Origin: Acidimicrobium ferrooxidans DSM 10331
Lineage (GTDB): Bacteria; Actinomycetota; Acidimicrobiia; Acidimicrobiales; Acidimicrobiaceae
Direction of reading: 5' to 3'
Assembly (NCBI RefSeq): GCF_000023265.1
Contig: NC_013124.1
Location: 930,001 to 994,000 of the forward strand
DNA length: 64,000 nucleotides
The notes under the pieces are model-generated. The model saw nothing but the letters and a program-made list of their open reading frames with translations, was not told the DNA's origin and ran no database searches. Positions 1 to 6,844 of this stretch are shown here, one piece after another (position 1 is the stretch's first letter; the number at the start of each line of letters is the position of its first letter). The position numbers and the translations under genes are program-made.

Positions 1-428
1 TGAGTCTTGCCGATCGTCTCGATTGGGTCGCGAAGTGGTCCCTCGTGCAGGGCTACATGGAGCGACACCACCTCGATATCACTGATGCCAGGATCGCCGC
101 GCTGGATCTGCAGTACCACGATGTCCGCCCGGAGCGATCGCTGCAGCGCCGTCTTCGCATGCGAAGACTGACGACCGACGAGGAGGTCGCGCGCGCGACG
201 ACGGAGCCGCCGCCGAGCACTCGGGCCTACTTTCGCGGTCGGTGCCTCGCGCGGTTTCCGTCCCAGGTCGCAGCCGCGAACTGGGACTCGATGATCTTCG
301 ACGTCGGCAGCGATCCGCTTCGACGCGTGCCGATGATGGATCCACTGCGAGGGACGAAGGAACTCGTCGGAACGCTCCTCGAGTCGGTGGGCTCGGTGGA
401 CGAGCTACTCGAGGCGCTTGGGGCCTAA
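1..428 (+). CDS. dop: Dop, deamidase/depupylase of Pup (C-terminal part)
   Basis: The coding frame begins at base 3 and runs 141 residues to a TAA; the N-terminal part lies before the window. The visible residues include a tract LQYHDV and a C-terminal region like that of the Dop/PafA carboxylate-amine-ligase-like family. The same tract (LQYHDI) recurs in PafA downstream, which confirms the relationship. Dop removes Pup from substrates and, in organisms with a Gln-ended Pup, deamidates it. It lies 22 bp before pup, the usual actinobacterial order. Because Pup here already ends in Glu, only the depupylase role should be needed (inference). Confidence 0.93.
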   Translation, partial: SLADRLDWVAKWSLVQGYMERHHLDITDARIAALDLQYHDVRPERSLQRRLRMRRLTTDEEVARATTEPPPSTRAYFRGRCLARFPSQVAAANWDSMIFDVGSDPLRRVPMMDPLRGTKELVGTLLESVGSVDELLEALGA

Positions 429-450
429 CATACCTAGTGAGGTGATCATC

Positions 451-645
451 GTGGCTGAGCGCGAACAGGTCAGACGGAGTGGGACGGAGCGCGAGGAGGA
501 GGCCGAAGAGGTCTCGACGCAGAGCGCGGCGAGCTCTGACAAGCTCAAGGCCGAGATCGACGACATCCTCGACGAGATCGATGAGGTGCTCGAGGACAAC
601 GCCGAGGAGTTCGTCCGCAACTACGTCCAAAAGGGTGGCGAGTAG
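451..645 (+). CDS. pup: Prokaryotic ubiquitin-like protein Pup
   Basis: A 64-residue, strongly acidic protein starting at GTG 451, with a GTGAGGTGA Shine-Dalgarno-like stretch just upstream. It has the family pattern: a disordered Glu-rich N-terminal half, a coiled-coil segment around residues 30-55 that would bind the Mpa/ARC ATPase, and a C-terminus NYVQKGGE. The final Glu is the residue PafA joins to substrate lysines. Many mycobacterial-type Pups end in Gln and need deamidation; this one is encoded ready to conjugate. It sits between dop and the proteasome subunit genes. Confidence 0.96.
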   Translation: MAEREQVRRSGTEREEEAEEVSTQSAASSDKLKAEIDDILDEIDEVLEDNAEEFVRNYVQKGGE

Positions 646-670
646 CGGTCGGGTGAACTGACGGGCTCGA

Positions 671-722
671 GGGCCGACGACGGTCGGCCTGAGCACGGGG
701 CCGACGACGGTCGGCCTGAGCA
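671..722 (+). repeat. Tandem 25-bp hairpin repeat between pup and prcB
   Basis: A 25-bp unit occurs twice with a 27-bp period (671-695 and 698-722). Each copy contains a perfect inverted repeat, GGCCGAC-gacg-GTCGGCC, at 672-689 and 699-716. No T-tract follows. The second copy ends in the ATG of prcB. Two stable stems in tandem could slow RNA decay or attenuate transcription between pup and the proteasome subunits; that role is inference. Confidence 0.8.
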
Positions 723-1543
723 TGAGGAAGGATGGAGCAAGGTTGGCGTTACCGCTCTTTGACCCTCGGCACGACCCGGGGCCGGATTTTGCCGCACTCG
801 TCTCGCGGGACGCGGCTCGCACCGTGCCGACGTCGGGCGATGGTTCGCTCGGCGCTCAGGTGCCGCACGGGACCACCATCGCGGCACTGCGCTTTGCCGG
901 CGGCGTCGTGATCGCTGGCGACCGTCGCGCGACCGAGGGGAACTTCATCGCCAATCGTACCATCGAGAAGGTCTTCCCGGCCGATCGCTTCTCGGGCGTC
1001 GGGATCGCCGGTGCCGCGGGTCCGGCCGTCGAGATGGTGCGGATCTTCCAAGTGCAACTCGAGCACTACGAGAAGGTCGAGGGCAAGGCGCTCTCGCTCG
1101 AGGGCAAGGCCAATCAGCTCGCCCAGATGATCCGCCAGAACCTCCCGCTCGCGATGCAGGGCCTCGTGGTGATGCCGTTGTTCGCGGGCTGGGACGCAGA
1201 GCGCAGCGAGGGTCGGATCTTCACCTTCGACGTCGCGGGGGGCCGCTACGAGGAGGTCGCCTACTACGCGATCGGGTCGGGGGGTCGTGATGCTCGCGCG
1301 ACCTTGAAGCTCGGATGGCGGCCCGGCCTCGACGAGGCAGGGGCTGTCCACCTTGCGGTCCAGGCGCTGTACGAAGCAGCCCAGGAGGACGCCGCGACCG
1401 GTGGACCCGATGCGCTGCGGGGCATCTTCCCGGTGGTCGCGGTGATCGACCGCGAGGGTTACCGGCGCATCGACGACGCTCGCCTCGAGGAGATCGCGGT
1501 CGAACTCGACCAGGCCGTGAGGGAGCGAGGTGCGCGGCGATGA
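722..1543 (+). CDS. prcB: Proteasome beta subunit PrcB
   Basis: 273 residues. An N-terminal propeptide of about 50 residues ends at HG-TTIAALRF, so autocleavage would expose Thr51 as the catalytic nucleophile of the 20S core. The GGVVIAGDRRAT and GIAGAAGPAVEMV segments match the Ntn-hydrolase beta-subunit fold. Length and order (pup, prcB, prcA, pafA) match other actinobacteria. The stop overlaps the prcA start (ATGA at 1540-1543). No strong Shine-Dalgarno precedes ATG 722, which lies at the end of the tandem hairpin repeat. The start is therefore less certain than the product. Confidence 0.95.
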   Translation: MRKDGARLALPLFDPRHDPGPDFAALVSRDAARTVPTSGDGSLGAQVPHGTTIAALRFAGGVVIAGDRRATEGNFIANRTIEKVFPADRFSGVGIAGAAGPAVEMVRIFQVQLEHYEKVEGKALSLEGKANQLAQMIRQNLPLAMQGLVVMPLFAGWDAERSEGRIFTFDVAGGRYEEVAYYAIGSGGRDARATLKLGWRPGLDEAGAVHLAVQALYEAAQEDAATGGPDALRGIFPVVAVIDREGYRRIDDARLEEIAVELDQAVRERGARR

Positions 1544-2238
1544 GCATGCCGTTCTACGTCGCGCCCGAACAGCTCATGAAGGATCGGGCGGACTATGCCC
1601 GCAAGGGCATCGCTCGGGGACGAGCGCTGATCGGCGCCGTCTGGGAAGGTGGCATCATTATCGTCGCCGAGAACCCGTCCAGATCGCTGCACAAGCTGTC
1701 GGAGATCTACGATCGCATCGCCTTCGGCGGCGTCGGCAAGTACAACGAGTTCGACCAGCTCCGCGTCGCTGGGATTCGTCACGCCGACCTCAAGGGCTAC
1801 GCCTATGCACGAGAGGACGTCGACGCTCGCAGTCTCGCCAATCTCTACGCGCAGTACCTTGGCACGGTGTTCACGCACGAGATGAAGCCGCTCGAGGTCG
1901 AGATCCTCGTGGCGGAGCTCGGCAACGGACATCGGGAGTCGCAGCTGTTCCAGATCCTCTACGACGGCACCGTGATGGACGAGCGCGAGTTCGCTGTGCT
2001 CGGGGGCGATGCCGACGCGATCGCGGAGCGCTTCCGTGCGCTCTACGACGCGAGTGGTCCGAGGGAGCGGCTGCTCCAGAGCGCGCGAGACGCGCTCAGT
2101 GGGCAACGTCCTCCGATCGGGGCCGACGATCTCGAGGTCGTGGTGCTCGAGGATCGAGGCGAGCGTCGCTGCTTCCGACGCCTCGAGGTCGACGAGGTGC
2201 GCGAGGCGCTGGGCGATCAGCCGGAGGGGAGTGCCTGA
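1540..2238 (+). CDS. prcA: Proteasome alpha subunit PrcA
   Basis: 232 residues. The N-terminus has YVAPEQLMKDRADYARKGIA, the alpha-subunit helix region that forms the gate of the 20S core, followed by the conserved KLSEIYDRIAFGGVGKYNEF segment. It lacks a catalytic N-terminal Thr, as alpha subunits do. The start overlaps the prcB stop by four bases, so the two are probably translationally coupled for equal stoichiometry. A second ATG lies six bases downstream. The stop abuts pafA directly. Confidence 0.95.
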   Translation: MSMPFYVAPEQLMKDRADYARKGIARGRALIGAVWEGGIIIVAENPSRSLHKLSEIYDRIAFGGVGKYNEFDQLRVAGIRHADLKGYAYAREDVDARSLANLYAQYLGTVFTHEMKPLEVEILVAELGNGHRESQLFQILYDGTVMDEREFAVLGGDADAIAERFRALYDASGPRERLLQSARDALSGQRPPIGADDLEVVVLEDRGERRCFRRLEVDEVREALGDQPEGSA

Positions 2239-3606
2239 GTGCCCCGCTTGGCACGGCGGATCTACGGCATCGAGAACGAGTACGGCATCACCTGCACCCA
2301 GCGTGGCCAGCGTCGCCTGAGTCCCGACGAGGTTGCTCGCTACCTGTTCCGGCGCGTCGTGAGCTGGGGCCGCTCCTCGAACGTGTTCCTCGAGAACGGC
2401 GCGCGGTTGTACCTGGACGTCGGCAGCCACCCGGAGTACGCGACCCCAGAGTGCGACTCCCTGAGCGATCTCGTCGCCCATGACAAGGCGGGGGAGCGGA
2501 TCCTCGAGTCCTTGGCCCATTCTGCCGAGGCCAAGATGCGCGAAGAGGGCATCCGCGGTGACGTCTTCTTGTTGAAGAACAACACCGATTCGGCCGGCAA
2601 CTCCTACGGCTGTCACGAGAACTACCTCACGGTCCGCGTCGACGACCTGACCCGGCTCGTCGAGGTCCTGATCCCGTTCCTCGTGTCGCGTCAGATCATC
2701 GCCGGCGCGGGCAAGGTGCTGCTCACCTCGCGCGGTCCGCTCTATGCGGTCTCGCAGCGAGCCGAGCACATCTGGGAGGGCGTGTCCTCGGCGACGACGC
2801 GGTCACGTCCGATCATCAACACGCGCGACGAGCCGCACGCAGATGCCGAGCGCTATCGACGGCTGCACGTGATCGTCGGGGACTCGAACATGTCGCAGTG
2901 GGCGACCTACCTCAAGGTCGGAGCCATGGCGATCGTGCTGCGTCTTCTCGAAGAGGAGGTCGTCCTCCGCGATCTCACGCTCGAGAATCCCATTCGGGCC
3001 ATCCGAGAGATCGCCCACGACACCGAACTCGAGCGCACGGTTCGGCTCGTCAACGGTCGCGAACTCACAGGGCTCGAGATCCAAGAGGCCTACTTCGAGC
3101 GGGCGGAGCGCTACCACGAGCGGATCGGTCTGCCTGCGGACGAGGCGCGCGCACTCGACATGTGGCGCGAGGCGCTGAAGGCGCTGCGCGCGAACGATCA
3201 CGAGGCGCTCTTTGGCAAGGTGGACTGGGTCACCAAGCTCACCTTGATCGAGGCCTTTCGGGCGCGTCATCAGCTCCCGCTGTCGCATCCGCAGGTGTCG
3301 CTGCTGGACCTGCAGTATCACGACATCAGCCGCGAGCGAGGCCTCTTTGCTCGGCTCGAGGCCAAGGGTCGGGTTCCGCGGATCGTCGACGACGAGACCA
3401 TCGAGCGTGCCGTCGACGAACCTCCGGCGACGACGCGGGCGGCGCTGCGGGGGCGCTTCATTCGTGCAGCGAAGGAGGCGCACCGCGACTACACGGTCGA
3501 CTGGGTGCACCTCAAGCTGAACGACCAGGCGCAGCGAACGGTGATGCTGAAGGATCCGTTCGCGTCCGAGGACGAGCGCGTGGATCGGTTGCTGACCTCG
3601 ATCTGA
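2239..3606 (+). CDS. pafA: Pup-protein ligase PafA
   Basis: 455 residues, the usual PafA length, starting at GTG immediately after the prcA stop. The N-terminus [14 protein letters not shown] carries the Glu-rich metal/ATP site typical of the Dop/PafA glutamine-synthetase-like fold; [17 protein letters not shown] is also characteristic. PafA uses ATP to join the C-terminal Glu of Pup to substrate lysines, marking them for the proteasome. It closes the Pup-proteasome gene set and overlaps the signal peptidase gene by one base (TGATG). Confidence 0.96.
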   Translation: MPRLARRIYGIENEYGITCTQRGQRRLSPDEVARYLFRRVVSWGRSSNVFLENGARLYLDVGSHPEYATPECDSLSDLVAHDKAGERILESLAHSAEAKMREEGIRGDVFLLKNNTDSAGNSYGCHENYLTVRVDDLTRLVEVLIPFLVSRQIIAGAGKVLLTSRGPLYAVSQRAEHIWEGVSSATTRSRPIINTRDEPHADAERYRRLHVIVGDSNMSQWATYLKVGAMAIVLRLLEEEVVLRDLTLENPIRAIREIAHDTELERTVRLVNGRELTGLEIQEAYFERAERYHERIGLPADEARALDMWREALKALRANDHEALFGKVDWVTKLTLIEAFRARHQLPLSHPQVSLLDLQYHDISRERGLFARLEAKGRVPRIVDDETIERAVDEPPATTRAALRGRFIRAAKEAHRDYTVDWVHLKLNDQAQRTVMLKDPFASEDERVDRLLTSI

Positions 3607-4136
3607 TGGCTCGCCGTCGCCGAGCGGGCTGGCTCGCACTGGCGCTCCTCGTCGTGGCGGCCGTGCTGGCGGTGCGCGCATGGGTGCTCACGCCGTTCGT
3701 CGTCCCCACCGGTTCGATGCGACCGACCATCCGTCCCGGGTCGTGGATCCTCGTCGATCGACTCGCCTTCGACACACACCCCATCGAGGTCGGTGACGTC
3801 GTGGTGCTTCGGCGACCGGCCGACGATCCGGGGGAGGCGAACTCGGACTACCTCGTCAAGCGGGTGATCGGCCTGCCCGGTCAGACGATCGCCAGCCGCG
3901 GGGGGCACGTCGTGGTCGACGGACGGGTCCTCGCGGAGCCCTATCTGCCTCGCGGCGATCGGACGGAGGGCATCGTGCCCCAGACGATCCCGCGGGGCGA
4001 ATACTTCGTGCTCGGTGACGATCGCGGCGATTCGGTGGATTCGCGCATCTTTGGACCCGTGCCAGCCTCCAGCATCGTGGGCGAGGTCGTCGCGGTGGTA
4101 TGGCCGCCGAGCCAAGCACACGTCGTTCGGTCGTAG
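3606..4136 (+). CDS. lepB: Signal peptidase I
   Basis: 176 residues. One N-terminal membrane segment (about residues 8-28) is followed by PTGSMRPT with the catalytic Ser37, the general-base Lys in YLVKRVIGLPG, and the family box GDDRGDSVDSR near the C-terminus. It cleaves Sec and Tat signal peptides on the outer face of the membrane. It is short but has every catalytic box. It overlaps the pafA stop, so it may be co-transcribed with the proteasome genes. Confidence 0.93.
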   Translation: MARRRRAGWLALALLVVAAVLAVRAWVLTPFVVPTGSMRPTIRPGSWILVDRLAFDTHPIEVGDVVVLRRPADDPGEANSDYLVKRVIGLPGQTIASRGGHVVVDGRVLAEPYLPRGDRTEGIVPQTIPRGEYFVLGDDRGDSVDSRIFGPVPASSIVGEVVAVVWPPSQAHVVRS

Positions 4137-4149
4137 CTGTGCCCGGGCG

Positions 4150-4494
4150 TCAGGCGTTCCCGCGTTCGCCGGCGATGCCCTTGCGAAGGAAGTCCACCCA
4201 ACCGGGCGTCTCGAGGGCGTCGCGCAGCGATGCCGCATCGTGTTCGTCGAGTGGGGGGCCGTCGTGGTGTTCGGAGAGCTCCTCGGGCAGCCGCCAGAAC
4301 TGCAGCCGTACGCCGGCTGCGACCAGCACCTCGACGATGCGCCGTTCGACCGGTTTGGCGACGATGAACCCGCAGCTCGGACAGCGGAACGTGTACGAGG
4401 CTTCGCCGTTCGAGGAGCAGAGCATGATCTTGACACGCCCGGGCGCGACCTCGACGTCCCCGCACTCTGGGCACGAGGCCTTGATGATCGGCAT
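4150..4494 (-). CDS. Zinc-ribbon hypothetical protein
   Basis: 114 residues. ATG 4494 is chosen because a GGGAG Shine-Dalgarno precedes it; a TTG 18 bases upstream has no such support. Two Cys pairs, CPEC near residue 8 and CPSC near residue 40, form a probable zinc ribbon, followed by a helical, acidic C-terminal part. Similar short proteins are widespread in actinobacteria without a known function. It is convergent with lepB (14 bp between the ends) and divergent from trpS. Confidence 0.75.
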   Translation of the reverse strand: MPIIKASCPECGDVEVAPGRVKIMLCSSNGEASYTFRCPSCGFIVAKPVERRIVEVLVAAGVRLQFWRLPEELSEHHDGPPLDEHDAASLRDALETPGWVDFLRKGIAGERGNA

Positions 4495-4615
4495 GGGCGA
4501 CTCCCTTCGCAACCGCGCGTCCGTGACAGAGGGTCTATCGGCACGCGCGGCGCCGGTGTTGAGTGCTGCGGCCGTCGACCTCGACGCGACTCCAAGAGAA
4601 TGTGCCGTGTGCAGG

Positions 4616-4621
4616 TAGACT
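4616..4621 (+). promoter_or_regulatory. -10 box of trpS, probable leaderless start
   Basis: TAGACT lies 7 bases before GTG 4629 and there is no Shine-Dalgarno. The spacing places transcription start at or next to the start codon, which implies a leaderless mRNA. Confidence 0.5.
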
Positions 4622-4628
4622 CACGCCG

Positions 4629-5627
4629 GTGACGCAGTCTCTGCGAGCGAACCGTGTGCTCTCGGGCGTGCAGCCCACCGGCGTGGGTCATCTCGGCACG
4701 CTGCTGGGTGCGTTCATGAACTTTCTCGCCGACCAGGAGCGGGCGGAGTGCATCTTCCTCGTCGCGGATCTGCACAGCCTCACCGTCGACCAGGACCCTG
4801 CGGCGCTTCGGCGCCAGCGTTACGAGCTGGTGGCGACCTTCCTTGCGGTGGGCATCGACCCTTTGAAGTCGACCATCGTGATGCAGAGTGAGGTGCCCGA
4901 GCATGCCGAACTCGCCTGGGTGATGGAGTCGACCGCGACCTATGGCGAGCTCGCACGGATGACGCAGTTCAAGGACAAGTCCGCTCGCCAGACGAAGGTG
5001 CGCGCGTCGCTGTTCACCTACCCCGCGCTGATGGCGGCGGACATCTTGCTCTATCAGGCCGATGTCGTGCCGGTGGGCGAGGACCAGCTCCAGCATCTCG
5101 AGCTGACGCGGACCCTCGCCGAGCGCTTCAACGGCGCCTATGGCCCGACCTTCACGGTTCCGAAGGGTCAGCTTCCGACCCATGCCGCACGCGTGATGGA
5201 CCTCGCCGAGCCGACGTCGAAGATGAGCAAGTCCTCCTCCTCGCAAGCGGGCATCGTGTTCCTGACCGACGACGACGCGACGATTCGGCGCAAGTTCCTC
5301 CGCGCTCGTACGGATTCGTTCGCCGAGGTCGTCTGGAAGCCAGACGACCCGTCCCGTGCCGGTGTGACCAACCTCGTCGAGATCCTCGCCGCGCTCGAGG
5401 GCACCGACGCATCCAGCGTCGCTGCTCGCTTCGATCGCTACGGACCGTTGAAGGAAGCGGTCGCGGAGGCGGCGGTGGCCGCCATCGCCCCGGTGAGAGA
5501 GCGCTTCATGGCCCTGCGCGACGACGAGGCGACCCTGCGGGGCGTGCTCGACCAGGGGCGTGAGCGCGCCCGGGACATCGCCCGCACGACGATGGCCGTG
5601 GTGCGCGATCGCCTGGGCCTGACCTGA
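4629..5627 (+). CDS. trpS: Tryptophanyl-tRNA synthetase
   Basis: 332 residues, normal for bacterial TrpRS. The HIGH-type signature reads PTGVGHLG near the N-terminus, and KMSKS (in EPTSKMSKSSSS) lies near residue 200. It charges tRNA-Trp in the cytoplasm. GTG 4629 is chosen because the family's N-terminal motif (RVLSGVQPTG) starts a few residues later and a -10 box sits just upstream. Confidence 0.96.
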   Translation: MTQSLRANRVLSGVQPTGVGHLGTLLGAFMNFLADQERAECIFLVADLHSLTVDQDPAALRRQRYELVATFLAVGIDPLKSTIVMQSEVPEHAELAWVMESTATYGELARMTQFKDKSARQTKVRASLFTYPALMAADILLYQADVVPVGEDQLQHLELTRTLAERFNGAYGPTFTVPKGQLPTHAARVMDLAEPTSKMSKSSSSQAGIVFLTDDDATIRRKFLRARTDSFAEVVWKPDDPSRAGVTNLVEILAALEGTDASSVAARFDRYGPLKEAVAEAAVAAIAPVRERFMALRDDEATLRGVLDQGRERARDIARTTMAVVRDRLGLT

Positions 5628-5647
5628 CGAGGCGTGGAGGGACCAGC

Positions 5648-6001
5648 GTGGATCCGGCCAAGGTGCTGTTCATCGCCGTCGCGGCGCTCATCGTGCTCGG
5701 GCCCGAGCGCCTACCGGCGGTCGCGCGGCGTGCGGGCGAGCTGTGGTCGCTCGCACGGTCGCCGACGGAGTGGGTCGCGAAGCATCTCGGCGAGGTCGCG
5801 CACGCAGCCGGGATCCCCGAGGACGTGCTGCGCATCGGTTTGCCAGGAGGCCTGGATCGCTGGCTGATGGCTTCGGGCCCCGCCACGAGTGCGTCGGCCC
5901 AAGGCCCCGCGGCTCCGGCGTCGCCCCCTCCTGGCCAGGCCTCCTCGGCGACGCCGACGGGCGCCGCATCGATCGTGGCGGGACCCTGGGAGCTGAACTA
6001 G
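5648..6001 (+). CDS. tatB: Twin-arginine translocation protein TatB
   Basis: 117 residues from GTG 5648. One N-terminal membrane helix (about residues 5-20) ends in LGPERLP, the TatA/B hinge, followed by an amphipathic helix and a Pro/Ala-rich tail. Together with TatC directly downstream (one-base overlap at 6001) it forms the receptor complex for folded Tat substrates. No tatA is visible in the window. Confidence 0.88.
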   Translation: MDPAKVLFIAVAALIVLGPERLPAVARRAGELWSLARSPTEWVAKHLGEVAHAAGIPEDVLRIGLPGGLDRWLMASGPATSASAQGPAAPASPPPGQASSATPTGAASIVAGPWELN

Positions 6002-6777
6002 TGGCGCTGCGGCGGCCACGACGGCGCCGTCTCGACCCCAACGCGATGACCACCGTGGAGCACCTGCGGGAGCTGCGACGTCGCCTGATTCGCGCCATCG
6101 TCGCGGTCACCATCGGCGCCATCGCGGCCTATGCGGTCTACCCGCACCTGTTGTCGGTCCTGACCGAACCGTTGTGTACGGTCGAGCACGAACCGCACTG
6201 CGTGCTGTACGTGACCGGACCGATCGATGGGTTCGCGATCCGTCTCAAGGTGGCCGCGGTGGCGGGGCTGTTCCTCGCCTCCCCGATCGTGCTCTGGGAG
6301 CTGTGGCGCTTCGTCGCTCCCGGCCTCAAGCGGGGCGAGCGACGCCTGACGCTGGGGTTTCTCGTGTCGTCGGTCGCGCTGTTCGTGGCGGGCGGCGTGG
6401 TGGCGTGGTTGGTCTATCCACGCGCCCTCGGGTTCTTCCAGTCGGCCGCGGGCGCCCAGGTGCACGCGATCTACACGCCGCAGAGCTACCTGTCGCTGTT
6501 GCTGATCCTCATGATCGCCTTCGGCGTCGCCTTCTTGTTCCCGGTCGTGCTGGTCGGCCTCGAACTCGCTGGCGTGGTGAGTCCGGCCGCGTTGCGGCGG
6601 CACCGGCGTCCCGCGTGGCTCGGGATCATCGTGGTGGTGGCGATCCTCATCCCCAGTAACGATCCCTACTCCTTGACCGCGATGACGGTGCCGCTCCTCG
6701 TGTTCTACGAGCTGTCGATCGTGGTCGGTTCGGCGCTCACCAAGCGGCGGGCACGCGTCGCCGACGCCGGAGGCTAA
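6001..6777 (+). CDS. tatC: Twin-arginine translocase subunit TatC
   Basis: 258 residues with six predicted membrane helices. The N-terminal MTTVEHLRELRRRLI segment is the cytoplasmic signal-peptide-binding region of TatC, and PNDPYSL-type residues near the C-terminus are typical. GTG 6001 overlaps the tatB TAG; an internal ATG at 6046 is an alternative start. It recognizes twin-arginine signal peptides with TatB. Confidence 0.94.
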   Translation: MALRRPRRRRLDPNAMTTVEHLRELRRRLIRAIVAVTIGAIAAYAVYPHLLSVLTEPLCTVEHEPHCVLYVTGPIDGFAIRLKVAAVAGLFLASPIVLWELWRFVAPGLKRGERRLTLGFLVSSVALFVAGGVVAWLVYPRALGFFQSAAGAQVHAIYTPQSYLSLLLILMIAFGVAFLFPVVLVGLELAGVVSPAALRRHRRPAWLGIIVVVAILIPSNDPYSLTAMTVPLLVFYELSIVVGSALTKRRARVADAGG

Positions 6778-6844
6778 GCTCGTCCTCGACGGGGAGGCTC
6801 CGCTGGTATCTACCTTCCGCAGCCGATTCGCCGAAACGCTCGGC

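Noticed and set aside
1459-2769. Long minus-strand open frame over prcA and pafA
   Set aside because: It is antisense to two clearly conserved genes and its protein has no family features. High GC leaves long open frames in shadow frames across the window.
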